Assembly (NCBI GenBank): GCA_023333565.1
Contig: JAJKFH010001106.1
Span: 1 to 64,000 of the forward strand
Length of the DNA stretch: 64,000 nt
From: Puffinus mauretanicus
Taxonomy: Eukaryota; Chordata; Aves; Procellariiformes; Procellariidae
Reading direction: 5' to 3'
Below, in pieces: positions 35,301 to 47,982 of the stretch. The notes beneath the pieces were generated by a model, which saw nothing but the letters and a program-made list of their open reading frames with translations, was not told the origin of the DNA and did not search any database. Each line of letters opens with the position of its first letter. The stretch's first letter is position 1. Made by a program: the position numbers and the translations under genes.

Positions 35301-38300
35301 AATGTTTTTGCAGAGGATGAAGAAATCAAATATGGGACATGAGCTGACGGAGGAGCTGGTTGTTGGGGGCTTGCTTTGGTATGAAGCAGGCTGCGAGGTT
35401 TGGCCCAAATGCAGAGAAGAATAATAGATGAGTTATGGAATATTCAAACTTTGGAAAAACAGAAATGCTGATTTTACCCACGTCCGTTTTATGTGACTTG
35501 AAAGACTTCTACTTGCTTGTCAGCCGGTGGTAGTATCTCCTTCGGTTTTAAAACTAGGTTTGAGTATCAGCACTGGGCAAAGACTTGTTGCTGTTAGCAT
35601 GAGGATGAACTCATTTCAAACACAGTAACAAGCCAAAGGAACATGTGAACTGACTTGCATTTGGAGAATGTTTTTTTAACTGTATGTTATTTAATGTCAT
35701 TCACACTAGGTAGATTTAGTGACATGACATAATGATGATTCAAGCAAATCTGTTGAGTAACAAGTGACAAATCTCAATATTCATTTCATCAGGCAGTTTA
35801 CCATTTGGATACATGAAAGAATTCATTACATGTGTTCTATATTTTATGGACATGTTTCATCTGCATTATGATTAATCATCATGTTTTATTATTTGGTGAA
35901 GTACAAGGTGCTAAACTGGAGAGTGATATAGCATTTGAAGTGAATGCACAGGACCAGAGGTAGCATGGTTTAAGTCTTGGCACGAGATACCTGTTTGCTC
36001 TAGTCTATCCTGACCCAGGTATTTGGCTCCTGTATGCTGGGAGCTTTGAGTGGTGGGATGAAGACCCTCAACAGCTACTCATGTGACAGAAAGTTTGTTC
36101 TCTGTCCTTGTAGTTAAGGGGGGGATTCATCACCCTTCTTGCTCACCATGTCGTCCTCTAGTAATAAGAGAGGCAGCATACTCCATTTGACAGTAATATA
36201 ATGGGATAATGGGAGAGGGCAGTAGAAGATGCCCTAGAACATCCTTTATTATGGTGGTTCTCAACCTGTTCTCGTTTGCAGACTCCTATGAGTATGGGTG
36301 CTTTGGCTCGCTTAGAGACTCAAAGCCAGCTCTCAGCAAGCTCGTTTTCCCTGGTTTTTCTTCACAGAGCCCCAACAAATACTGCATAAATTAACAGAGT
36401 ATAAGGATCACAGGCTGAAAACAACTGAAAGTCGAATCAGCTGTTGGATAAGACTCTGCCAGTGGAGAGGTCTTTCTCATCGGCGTAACTAGCCAAGAGC
36501 ACGGGACCCTTTGCGCGAGGTGGCAGGTGCCGTCTTGCAGCCAGCCGTCGCAGGAGCTGTCGTGTCCTTGAGGGTCTGCTCATGTGTAGCAACACGTGGT
36601 TGGTCTCCACAGTGGGCTTAGTGCCGTGTCCTGGGTAAAAGGGATCCGTGCTGTGGATCCAACCTGGAGTCCGAAACCACGGCTGCCATGTGAAGAGAAA
36701 GAGGATGGTTAATGTGTCGTGTAAGGACTGGAGGCTGTCTGAATGTTATACATGGAGGAAATGGAAGGAATTTCAGAAACGTTTTGACTGTGTGAATAAA
36801 CATAGTTCTGGAAATATTTCCTTTTTAACTTTGTTTTGTGACTTTCAAATTCTTTTTATTTTGGGGAGGGATTGTTTGGTTATATATTTTTTTTTAAGGA
36901 GGGGAAATAAACTGAAAAGATGATACTCTCTGCTTGGGGGAGACACAACACTCAGCTGTTCTCGGCAGAGGCTCTCTAATCTTTCTTTTGTGCTAGAAAC
37001 GCTGCAAATACTCTGTGGTTGCAGTTTGCCAATTAAATTAAAAATACAGCTGTATAGTGCTGCATACTTAAGTGGTGGCTGCACTTACGGGTTTCTTCTT
37101 CACCATCTTAGTGGTGTTTATACTACTGCTATATATTGTTATTCTAAAGTGCCTCCCACAGCAGTTTTATTTGCATTAGTTTTATTTTTCAGTAGTGAAT
37201 TAGTAACCATTTAAAACTGTCAACCACATGTAAACAAGTGGTGCATAAGTTATGAATAACAACTTACCTTGAATTACAACTGCCTGTTTGTATTGCACAA
37301 GGCACGATGTTGGGGGAATTGTGAAATGACTGAATTCAGTAGTGCAACATCATTTCTATTTATCTGATTTCTTGTAGCCCATTTGAATAAGTATCTTGAT
37401 GCTCGCTCGATTCCGCAGCCAGCGATCCTGGTAGGGGGATTGCTGGATTGCCGTGTTGTTAAAATATGCTGGCTCCGCTCCAGTCCGTCTGTCACGTGAT
37501 GAGCAACATTTTTGCAGGCTCTGTAGAAGCTCTGCTTGCTCACTACCTAGCTTTTCAGTTCTGAAGAGCAACAGAGCTTGGATGGGGGGGGAACGACATC
37601 ATTATTAACTGATTTAACAATAATAAAATATATTTAACGAGCACTTGATCCAAACATTAATTCTTCAAACTGTGCTGGTAGGCTTTGATGACAGGTGAAA
37701 AAATTATCTTTTTCTTTACTTTGAAAACTGATACAGAGATGTAATTTAAAAAAAAAAATATACTCTTATTTTTAATGCAGGAATTATCTATGATATGGAA
37801 ATTTATTTCTTTTGATTTGCTCCCTTAAGGACAAATCTTTTATTTTCTCTGAGTATGACTTCGGCTAATCAAGTTAATGCAGTGTTATTAGAAGTAATGT
37901 CCGTGAATGTACTTCAGTAAAATTTCAGGAAACATTCTCATTGTCTGGAGAATATTTCTGTTGCATTCTTTTCAAGTAAGTATTTAGGGTTACTTGCAGA
38001 GTGCAGGTGTCATCTTTATAAAGATGCCCCAGTGCAAATAGACAAGTGTGGAGAAAAGCTGGCCAAAGTTTGTAGTGAGGTTTGATTGAGTAGCAGAACC
38101 AGTGGTATGCATTTCCCAAAGCCCTGCCATACCTTCTCAAATAATTGCTTTTATTTAGTTACTGCTTTCTGTAATAGGAAGAGGTGACAAGGAATGCATG
38201 TGGATATCCAATACTGAGGAAAGGTTAAATGAGAAGGGTCATTCTTAGCAGTATGTGATGGATATTTGGGAACGTATGAATTGGTTTTCTTATATGCGGT

Positions 38301-39839
38301 CAGAAAGATGTCTGAGATGATAGATTTTCGTTTTGACTTAAGTGAAAATGTGGGTGCTTGCTGTGTATTTTCAATATTGTTTGATCAGTTGCACGGAAAA
38401 AAAGTTTTGAAAACTGCGGGTGACAGTATGGTGTCTGGTTTTTACTTTACCTTTTAAATGTCAGACTGTGAATTTTTAACAATGAGCAACCAAAAAAAGT
38501 TCCACGTGCAGAGCCCACCAGCTCATAGTAGGTTTGCATGCACTTCTTAATTGATTTAGTTTTACTTGCCTGCAAGTCCGTAGAGACGGCTCTGTGCGAG
38601 GGCATAATTAGCCTGCAGGATTGCCCTGGCTTAAATAAACTGCTGATTTAGCATGTCAAATCCAGACTACCTGCATTATGCAAGAGGGAAAGAATTTGCC
38701 TGATTGTAGTCCTGTCAACACAAAGAGATTGCACCAGTCTAACAAAATAGACTTCTAAAGTCTTGTTTAAATTGGTGCGTGCTCTTGTCTGGATTCTATT
38801 AAAAAAATGTTAGTACCGAGAGCCACAATAGCTCACTCAGTTACCAAGGGCCGGAGCAGCTCCAGTTGCATCAGACTATTGTTTTTTATTGGAATCCTTT
38901 CGTGCATCCTGCACGCTTGCTATTCATCATTTCTAAAACATCAATCAAAAAGATAGGTGGCATCTTCTGGTCCCAAGTGAAATTTTCCTGGGTGGGATTT
39001 CTAATAAACTTCTAACCGCTTTCAATCTGGCCATGCCTTTTTAGTTTAAAATGAATAAATTCCTATTTTTGAGAGCCTACAGCTGACAAAACTTTCACTT
39101 GGAGCCTCTTTCTCTTCAACTTACTAAATTCCGCCTGTGTTTAGCAGAGGCTGGTACAGCCATCTGTAGTTCCTGAGGTATGCCAGCCAGCATGTGGGCA
39201 GCAGAAAATTTAATATATAGGATGTCTTTCTGGAATGCTTGTGGCTTTGTATAATTTTCCTGTCTAGAGGAGTGGAATTTTTCTTGAAAAAACCTCTTCT
39301 ATCCATAGATCCCTGTTTTACAATGCTGTTTAAACAGATTGATTGAAGTCCTTGCCTTGGAGATAACCCCCATGCAGTTTTCTGATCGCTTGTTTCCCTC
39401 CCACAGTAAAATGTAGTTTTAAGTTGGAAACACTTTTTTGTTTATAATAAAAGGAAGTTTTGCTATGTATCCCCAAAGGATCGTTGCACTCTTTGAGCGA
39501 TCTGGAATGTCAGAACTTCCCACGTGTGCAAATTCACCAGGGAAACATTGACAGATGCCTGACCAAAAGCTTGGATTGAAGTGACTATTTGGGAAGCTAC
39601 TCCCAAAGGCCTCCTCCATCCTCTTGCTGACTTCCATGCCGTTATCGTGGCCTGGCCACTAGCAGTAATTTAATGTAAGTACAGGGATGCACATGATGCA
39701 AATATGTTACGGAGGGACTCCTGGGTCTCAGTATGTGGACCTGCATTTGTTAAAATGGAAGGCTAGCCAGAAGTTAAGGTTGGTTATTGCCTTAGCCATC
39801 TGTTTTTGAACTTTGAGGTAGTTTCTTTTCAGTTATGAA

Positions 39840-39851
39840 GGGGGGGGGGGG
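39840..39851. repeat. Poly(G) run, 12 bases
   Basis: Twelve consecutive G on the + strand. Such runs are prone to length errors in sequencing and can form G-rich structures. It is isolated in A+T-rich intron sequence. Confidence 0.9.
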
Positions 39852-42329
39852 CGGAACCAAACCCACATTTGCACCCTAAACAAGAAAGTGGAAGAAAATG
39901 TCTCTAATGTCTTTGAAAGACTTCACAGTGTTGTGACCTTATCGTTTTTCTTAAAGAACAGAGTCCCTAGCATGCCAAAACAGGCATGTTGTATATCTAA
40001 AATGTATTTACATCTGCTTTATATCACTGCAGCCATGCAAAGCAGGCTGCATGTCTCCATACCACAGCTCACAATTTCCAGTGGGTGTAGTAGTGAGCAG
40101 GACAGTGCTAGAGAGTGGCTTTACCGGGGCTGAGGGTGCTCAGTTTTCATCCCTGCTGCAAAGCATCCCTTTTGCTCCTCTGCCTCTGCAGTTTCTTCAG
40201 CGCTGGCACCTCATTCACAATCCAGCCAGTGAAGCAAATGTTGACTTTCTAAACGGGCTGTATTTCAATTTCTAATTCATTATTCTTTAGGTATATTTTC
40301 AGAAAATGTACTCCGTGGTAGGAATGTTATAATTTTTGAAGAAGATTGAACCCCCTGGAAAGCCATGCCCCTGTGTGCTTGGTTGACTCTTCTTTTGGCA
40401 GCTGCATTGTTCAAAAATTTCATTTTCTCTCATCGTGCTCATTCCTTCCCAGCTGTTAAAATTAACACAGAGGGCAAAGGGATAGTGACGTGAAATGTGA
40501 AAAGTGATGCCAATAAGATAATAGCAGATACTTTTCCACGCATGTAATTGCATCATGGAACTTGTTTTCACAAAGGTGTTAGAGAGACCAAGACTGCAGG
40601 AGAGTTTACAGGGTTGAGCAGTGCAAGTGAAAGCCAGACAGTATCTTTACCAGTTAATCCCAAATATCCTAGAGCTGGAGTTAGGCCCTCTTTTTGCTTT
40701 AAATGTAGGAACATCATATATCTCTTAGGTTTTTGAGGAATCCTTAGGACAGAGATAATCTTTTATCTGCAACATGTTACGAAATTTGCTGGACTTCGAG
40801 CTTCTCTTGTGGAGCACGCTATTTCTGACTGAAAAATCCCAGGCTTACCGTTTGACTCAAACCCACTTTTCTTTCTGATTAAGGTGTCAAGCTGTGAGCG
40901 GTATTGAGTAAAAAATGAGTTCAAAACCAAGACTCATTCCAAGGAATGGGCTCGTCTGCCATTTGTTTTCAGGCCGCAGTCGGTGGCACACTGGCACCAG
41001 CAAAGCCGGTGGAGCAGAAAGTAAATAAGGGCCAGTGTAAACCCCAGGGTAGGGATCAGTCTTGCTCATCATCCTCTCTTTCATTTTGCCAGTAAAATTT
41101 AAAAATACCTATGTAATATATTCCTGAGCCAACAGTGGTAGCTAGACCTTTGTGATTGAGCTGCATGTCCATGCCTACGCCTTTTTCTCCCCTGTGTTTT
41201 TTGTTGTTTGTTTTTGGTTTTTTTCTCCCCCCTCCTCCAGGTGAGAAGATAGAAGGGACTGAAGGAGGATAGACCAGCAGCCTGCAACTTTATTTCTGCA
41301 GTTCAGCTAGAAATGTCGATTGTGGGTTTGGGTACAGGGTTCCCCACTTAAAACTGGCAGATGTTGAATACCAAAATTACACATATGTTGTTGATCAGCA
41401 TTTTCAAAACCCACTGTTGTCTGTTAGCTGATCAAAAGTAAGCCTTCTGCTAAACAAAAGAGGCATAAGAAAAACAGTGGTTTTCCATAATACAGAGGAT
41501 GCCTCTGGTTTCTCTGGCTCTTTGCAGTTCTTTGGAGATTATGAAGATAGGTTTGGGGGTTTGTTTTTTTGGAGTTTCTTTTGTGTTTGCAGTCTATAAA
41601 GTTCTGTTTCTTATTATCATTGTTTCTACTTTCCAGAGACCTAAGATAACAAGTTGGCTCATAAATTCCCTTTCTAATTTTAGCCACAGGAAATGTTGCT
41701 CCATACATTCAAAGTGCTTTTCCAGGTAGGCTGGTTTGTTAGAATCCAGGCGTTTTGGGTTATGTGCTTTTGTTTGCAGTGAGCTGGAAGTGGTTTCTAA
41801 GGGTTAGAGGGTGGGACTTGCTTCATCAGAAATGCAGCTTTGCAGGTTGGAGAAAATTACTTTTATTTTTTGTAAAGTCATCCAATGTCATCTTGTGCAG
41901 TCCTGCAGTGTGAGTGACAGAAAACGCCTATTGATATAAAAGACAGTGATGTGGTTTTGGTTTCCAGCTATGTTGCTGAAATATATGGAGATAAAAAGCT
42001 GAAATTCAGGACTATAGTAGGACAATTTTTAAGAGGGCTTTAAAAAAAAAAACAAAACCCTCATGAAATTTTTTTAATGTCATTCTACATAGTCATTTAC
42101 CAGACCAGCAGGATGCGTTGTGTCTGACTTTCCTGGCACTTCCACCACTATTTTTCAAGAAGGATGGCTATCATAATGGGGTTTTTTAGATTTTATTTGA
42201 TAATATTGAAGTGTTCGGTAAACCGCTGTGGTGTGTAACGTTGCACACAAACCATACATCACACAGAAGCAGTAGAAATCTGCAAGCATTTTGTATAGGG
42301 GTTATTAGAATTAACATAAAAGTCTTCCT

Positions 42330-42600
42330 TAATTGTGTGTGAAGAAGTCTGCTGGCTTTGGCTTGGCAGGGACCAGACTGCTTTCAGGCGTGAAGACGAC
42401 AAGAGGAAGGGACTGTGCAACGCAGGACACCTCTGCCTGTGGTCTTCTGCAAGGGGCAAGTCTGCGACCGTCGGGCCTCGCAGCACTGACCTCTCCTGCT
42501 GGATTTGAGAGGTCCGGCCCTGTGCTGAGGGAGAGGAGCGGTCTGTCGGGCTGCCCCTGGTACCTGGAGGAAGGACGGCAAGAGAGACGCTGTGCCTGAA
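42330..42600. other. GC-rich intronic patch, origin unknown
   Basis: This 270-bp segment is clearly GC- and CpG-richer than its flanks and is open in more than one frame on both strands (about 88 codons + strand, 136 codons - strand). None of the translations resembles a known protein, and there are no convincing paired splice sites. It may be a regulatory patch, an old retroposon or an unannotated noncoding exon. Confidence 0.3.
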
Positions 42601-44100
42601 AGAGAAGTGATTCTCAGTGATGCTGGGGAAGTTGTCTAAAAGGACAAAGTAAACGTGCATTTGCTGCATGGTTATGGAAACGTGTTCTACTCCTCTCTGA
42701 AAATCCTATTTAGTTTATCTGGGAAGGTGGTGAAAAAGGTTCTAGAAAAAGTAAAAATGAGGGAACTGTGAGTTTGTAGCCAGAAGCAAGTAAAGGCAGT
42801 GCCCCGTGGCTGTGTGTGGGGTGGGATTATTACATTACTATTACAGCCTTGCAGCTGGAGTAAAGATTAAATGTGAAGACAAAATATCAAGTTAACTACT
42901 CCTTCTTTTCTCTCTGGTCTTTCCCGAGGGGTGAGGGAGAACAGCACTTTTTTAGATGCTGTGTCTAGTGTTTAACCACAGCTGCGGGTAGTTCCTTCAG
43001 GAAATCAGATAAACTCTGTCTGGCACAGCCCATCGGGCACAGCTGGCAGGCTGGGTTAGGCAAGTGTTTCCACCCTTGGAGCATCTTGTAAACTTGCTGG
43101 AAAAGCCGCTCCTTTTCCAGGTAAAGATCAGGCTGACAACTCCATGTCCTGGGCATGATGCCTGGGAGGAAACCTGTAAGGTTCTGCCGTGGAAGCTCTG
43201 CACTCTCCTCTGTTCAACACGGGCAAGCGGGTGTTGGATCGCCTGCCCGTGCCCCTTCGGGGAGGAAGGTGCTGCGAGCGCTTGTCCTGTGAGTGGCCTC
43301 TTAGCACGGCCTTCGGCGCTGCGCAGTCCCACGAGTCCTGGGCTGCCTCAGAGGTTCAAGCAGAAATTGGTTATTTTTTTTAATTACTATTATTTTTTCC
43401 TAGTTGCTGACATGCTCGACTGCGTTTTTCTCTCCAGGTGATCTAATTACAAGGCAGCGGCTTGCTTGAAATTAAAAATGTACCTATAGGCCTTTACATG
43501 CCTAAATTTCTGAAAACCAAAAGCCTAAAGTTGAGCTTCAAAGTCAGAGCAACTCCAGCGAGTTGCGATGTAGAATTATTACTAGCGCGTGGCTTTTCCA
43601 CTCTCACGACTATGACCGACAGTTCAATTGACCGAAAGATGTTTTGCAGGGATATCGCAGCCTCTTTGATTATCCAGGTTGTATTTACCAGGTGCTGTTG
43701 CCCAGGTAAGGACGTTCCTGTGAGCTTTTGCTTCTCTCTTCAATTCTGCGTACACAAGTACTTTCATCATGAAATTATCAGAAGCTTCAAGGGGGAAAAC
43801 TCTCTGAAGTTATTTCTTAAGCGTAACAATCTTTTGCCAAATTAAGATTGCAAAATAGGAAAAAAAATAATATAAGTAACGACCTGTGTTTACATTTAAA
43901 GTTGCACGTTTCTTGGCACTACATTCAGCTTGGTTACTGGGTACCTCTGGATTTTAAATTTCATATTCACCCGTTTTCATATTTGCTCTCTAGTGAAATA
44001 AAGTGAAAGTTCTGTTCTTCAGTTTCTAGTGTTCATGTATTTTGAGCAGCATTTCACCTTCTAGTTTTATATTGTGGGCAGTTGATCCTTTGAGTAGTTG

Positions 44101-44172
44101 CGCCTATCACCGGTGCACGTCCGCATTGCTGCGCAGCGCCGTCGGGCTCTCGGGGGTCGGTGCCTCGCTTCG
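44101..44172. promoter_or_regulatory. Very dense CpG cluster in intron
   Basis: Twelve CpG dinucleotides in 72 bp (for example cgcagcgccgtcgggctc) inside a CpG-poor intron. A region kept CpG-rich is often unmethylated or recently inserted. No promoter motif beyond composition is seen. Confidence 0.35.
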
Positions 44173-47100
44173 CTTTTGCTGTTCTGAGGTTCCTTCTTGT
44201 GGTGTAAACTAGCAGTTCCCAGCTCAATAGATGAGAGCATTGAGGGGGGAGGAAGAGGTTTGCATGAACTCTGTGTGCAAGAGGGTCTAATAAAGTGAGA
44301 AAATAGTCCCCATAAATACAGATTTGGCAACTATTGAATTTTAAGAATGAGGGAGAGTATTTGCTACTGAAAATCGTTTTTAGATTCAGCAACAACTTGG
44401 ACCCAAAGGATACTAAAGCTCCTGGAATGATGGTATACACTATACTATTTCTTGCATAAACATTAGGCTAGGTTAGTACCTGAAAAATTATTTAAGCTTT
44501 GACAAGGAAAAAAACCAACATGGAAAAGTTAGAAGAGAGATGCCAAAAAGAAACTGCAATTAGAAGTAAATACATTTCTGGTTATTTTCTTTTTTTTTTT
44601 TTACTGTTATTTGCCTGTCATCTTAGATTCCAGAAATTGCAGTTAATAATTAATTTTACAGAGCAAGCCAGAGTCTAGTGAAATTGTATAGCAGCATATT
44701 TTATTATATGAGGAAACCTAACTGTAGGTCTGCGTTTCCTTTCCCTGGAGTGGCAGTGGCTGAATACCAGTATTTTCACTCCCAGATTTTTGGCAAAGTG
44801 CAAAGATGATGTCTTTAAAAGGCGTGGAGAAAACTTCTTACTGTATTTCTAAAAAGAGAAAGCAAGAGCTGACTGATTGCAGAGAAGCATAACCCAAAAG
44901 TGAGTTACCGGCATCAGTTCAGAAAGAAAGGAGCTAAAGCCAGTCCTGAACGGCAACGCCTTTTTTATGACCTTGTTATACCCCTTCTTGTTACTGGTAT
45001 CAGAGTTATATAAAATGAGATATTAAATTATTGAAAGATAATAGCTAACATTGCAGCAGGTGATTAAAATTACTTTCTAGCTGGGAAGTGATTCTTGCCC
45101 TCACGTGGGAGTGACAGTCACTGTGGTTCTCACGATGAAACAGTTTTCATGCAAATTCTGTGAGGTAAGATACTGCAAAAGTAGAGGGATGTGAAAATAG
45201 AGCTCAATTAGTTTTGTAAATTTACACTTAATTATTTGGAAAGAGATATGATTAAATGATTAAAGTATGTAGATTCTAAGGGAAATGATGGAAAGATAAA
45301 CAGTGAAGGAGAAGCATTAATCTAAAGCTACTTGGTAAAAGGGGGCGTAATCAATACAATTTGGATTTTATTACATCAATACAAGGAATATTACTAGTCT
45401 TACAGAACAGAGGGCTGTATACTGGGAAGCAGTTGGTCTGAAAAGGAAGGTCACCTGGTTAGTTAAATGCTGTTTCCCCATACTGCAACTAAAAAGGTGA
45501 AGCGATTCATGGAGCGAGGAACAGGGATATATAATAAGAGTGGGGATTGTATTTTTATTAAATGAATCAGTAAGACCGTGACTGAAATATTGCCATTGTT
45601 TTTTGGTGTCTCTTAGAATCAGTGCTGAAAAGGGTTTCAAAAGCATTTGAAGTTCCTTACATTGAGATGTGAGAAGTATGACACATTCCATTTGCCAGAG
45701 AGAAAGTAATTTTCCTGTCTGCTATCAATAGAGGGCTAAAAAGTTTCAATTCCATACAGGTGGAGCATCAAAAATTGAAACTTGAATCTTATTTTACCAA
45801 GGAATTCCTTATCAGTATTTGTATTAATCCCCCATCTCTTGAGATCTCCTGTAGGAGAAGACATCCCATCTTCAAAAGATGCATGGAGGGATGCCCTCTA
45901 CTTAATGTAAAAATCAGATTAGATTGGCATAACAGCAACTTCTGTCCTGAAGTCATGAGGGTAAACGAGCTGAAAGAAAGGAAATAAATGACTTAATTAA
46001 GGACTTGAAGGACCAGAACATCCTTTTTCTCCCTTTCCCCGTTCCTTCCCAGCAAGTGACTTCCCACCAGTTACCTGAGACAGTTTTTCTCTGCGAGGTC
46101 GAGGATGGCAGTCGCTCCAGCCTGACCATCTCGGTGTAATCCAGGGGCTGGCAGGGTGCAGGCAGCGTTCGGGCAGGGAGCCCCGGTCCCTGCCCTGCCT
46201 GCGCCCGCGTTACTGAACTTTCCAGTCCCTCTGCAACGACCGGGTTTTCTCACGCTACCAAAACCAGGTTGAAGACTGGGATGTTTATACACAGCCTTAT
46301 TTATACTTTTGTTTATTTTTGTGCATACAGAAAATAATTTGTGCGTGAGTGCATGCATATGATTTTTTTATTGTTATTAAGAGTATTTTTTAGCGTTTGG
46401 GATGGTTTTCTGTTTTTATAAGTTCAGAGAAATGCCACTGATAAAAAGAAAAGCTAACTGAAGAAAGGAGCCAAGTGTAGAAATTTCCTAATGCTTCTAA
46501 AATTCAGTGTTAGCGGGACTAACGAAGCCACTGTAGTTCTATGGAGATCTCACCTGTTAACTATTTTGTCAAAAATACACTTTACAGACACTGCCGTGTC
46601 AACATTCAAAATGGTGGAATTCAAGAAATGAGGGTTTTGGCTCAGCGTGCAGGAGCTGTTACTCTTTATAACAGTTACAGATTTTCAGAACTTGAAGACA
46701 AGTGAAGGAAATGGCTTGTGTTTCTCAAAGATAAACGATGTAGCTCATTTTTCCCCCAGGGCAGAAAATACTGTATACATTAGATTAGCGTGTTGGGGGT
46801 GGGTTGTTGTAGCCAGTTCCCCGTCTTTGCTTCCAAGAGCCATCTCCGGAAAAAGCAGAAATGCGCTGCGGGATAAAGCCTGCCAGAGTACAGATTTGCT
46901 ATCAGGCAGTTTGAGGTTGTCTTATTTTTCAGCATTTATTTTGAATAAATTTGGGGGAAGGGAATGAGTGTAAGATTGAGAATGGCAGGAGGGGAAGAAG
47001 GGATGAGCTTTGCCTTTATAAACAGCAGCATAAACACCTCGCAGCACTTTCTTCATTGCCGTGTCTTGAGTTACGTCGTTGCGCAGCAGCACACGGCAAA

Positions 47101-47840
47101 AATTGCACCATGTTTGCTGCTTTTCACGTAAAATAGCAGCTCTGCCGTTGTTGGCTTATTCATTTAATATTGTTGCGTTACCTAATTGATTTAAACGTGC
47201 GGCATGGTGGTGTGAGTGTTTTTCACTCCCTACACCGTTTGTATGGAGAATGACAGTGTGTTGATTGTACTAATTCACTGGAGATGTAGAAGGAGGAAGA
47301 ATACTGTTCTCGTATAATACATTTTAGTTCCATCGATGCAGTTCTACTGAATTAATTACCCCTTTTTTTATGCTGAAATATTTCAGACTGAACGTAGGAG
47401 TTGCTTTGTGAAGTGTCACAGAGTTGCAAGGAATACTAAAGCAAATCGAATTTTCCTATCATAAGAAGGATTTAATAACAAAGTATTAGGTGGGCAATGT
47501 TAGTAAAGTTCTGTAAAGCGGACAGATTTTTACACCTCCCAATTTTCCAAAACTTTCCAAAAATAACCTTTGTTCCTTACCTGCTCTCCTGAGACCCTGA
47601 CCTTGCATGCAGCGCTAGGAGCGGCCCTGCTGACTTCTTACTAAACGTATGCTGCGATCCTGCAGGATCTCGGCTTTTCTTTGTCCGATTTCAAATTACC
47701 CATTTTGGGTAACGCTCCTTGTTCGGCGGACGTGGGGGGGCTGGGGAGCACGAGGAGGTAATAAAGAGATTTTTATAGTCGGTTCTCGGTGCCAGCGACC
47801 AGCCATTTTAGCCAACTTTAAACCCTGCAGCTAAAGCCTG

Positions 47841-47982
47841 CGGGACAAAGCGGGTGCGAGCGGCTCTCGATGCAAACCGTGGCGGTAGCGGCGGTGGGCT
47901 GGTGGGTTTGCCATGGGTGGGAAGGACGAGGGGTGGAGCGGGGCCGAGGAGCTGCAGCACGCTGCGGTTTCAGGTTGGGGCG
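47841..47982 (+). promoter_or_regulatory. CpG islet about 2 kb before the second coding exon
   Basis: Fifteen CpG in about 142 bp, with five more at 47712-47752. It is the last GC-rich patch before the exon at 50063. Polypurine and G-rich runs and a donor-like gag|gtaata at 47755-47763 are nearby. This could be an internal regulatory element or an alternative first-exon promoter; the strand is assumed from the host gene. Open frames through it are compositional. Confidence 0.35.

Noticed and set aside
36250..36300. Phrase resembling a common interspersed repeat (gtggttctcaacctgttctc)
   Set aside because: The match is too short and isolated to support a named element.
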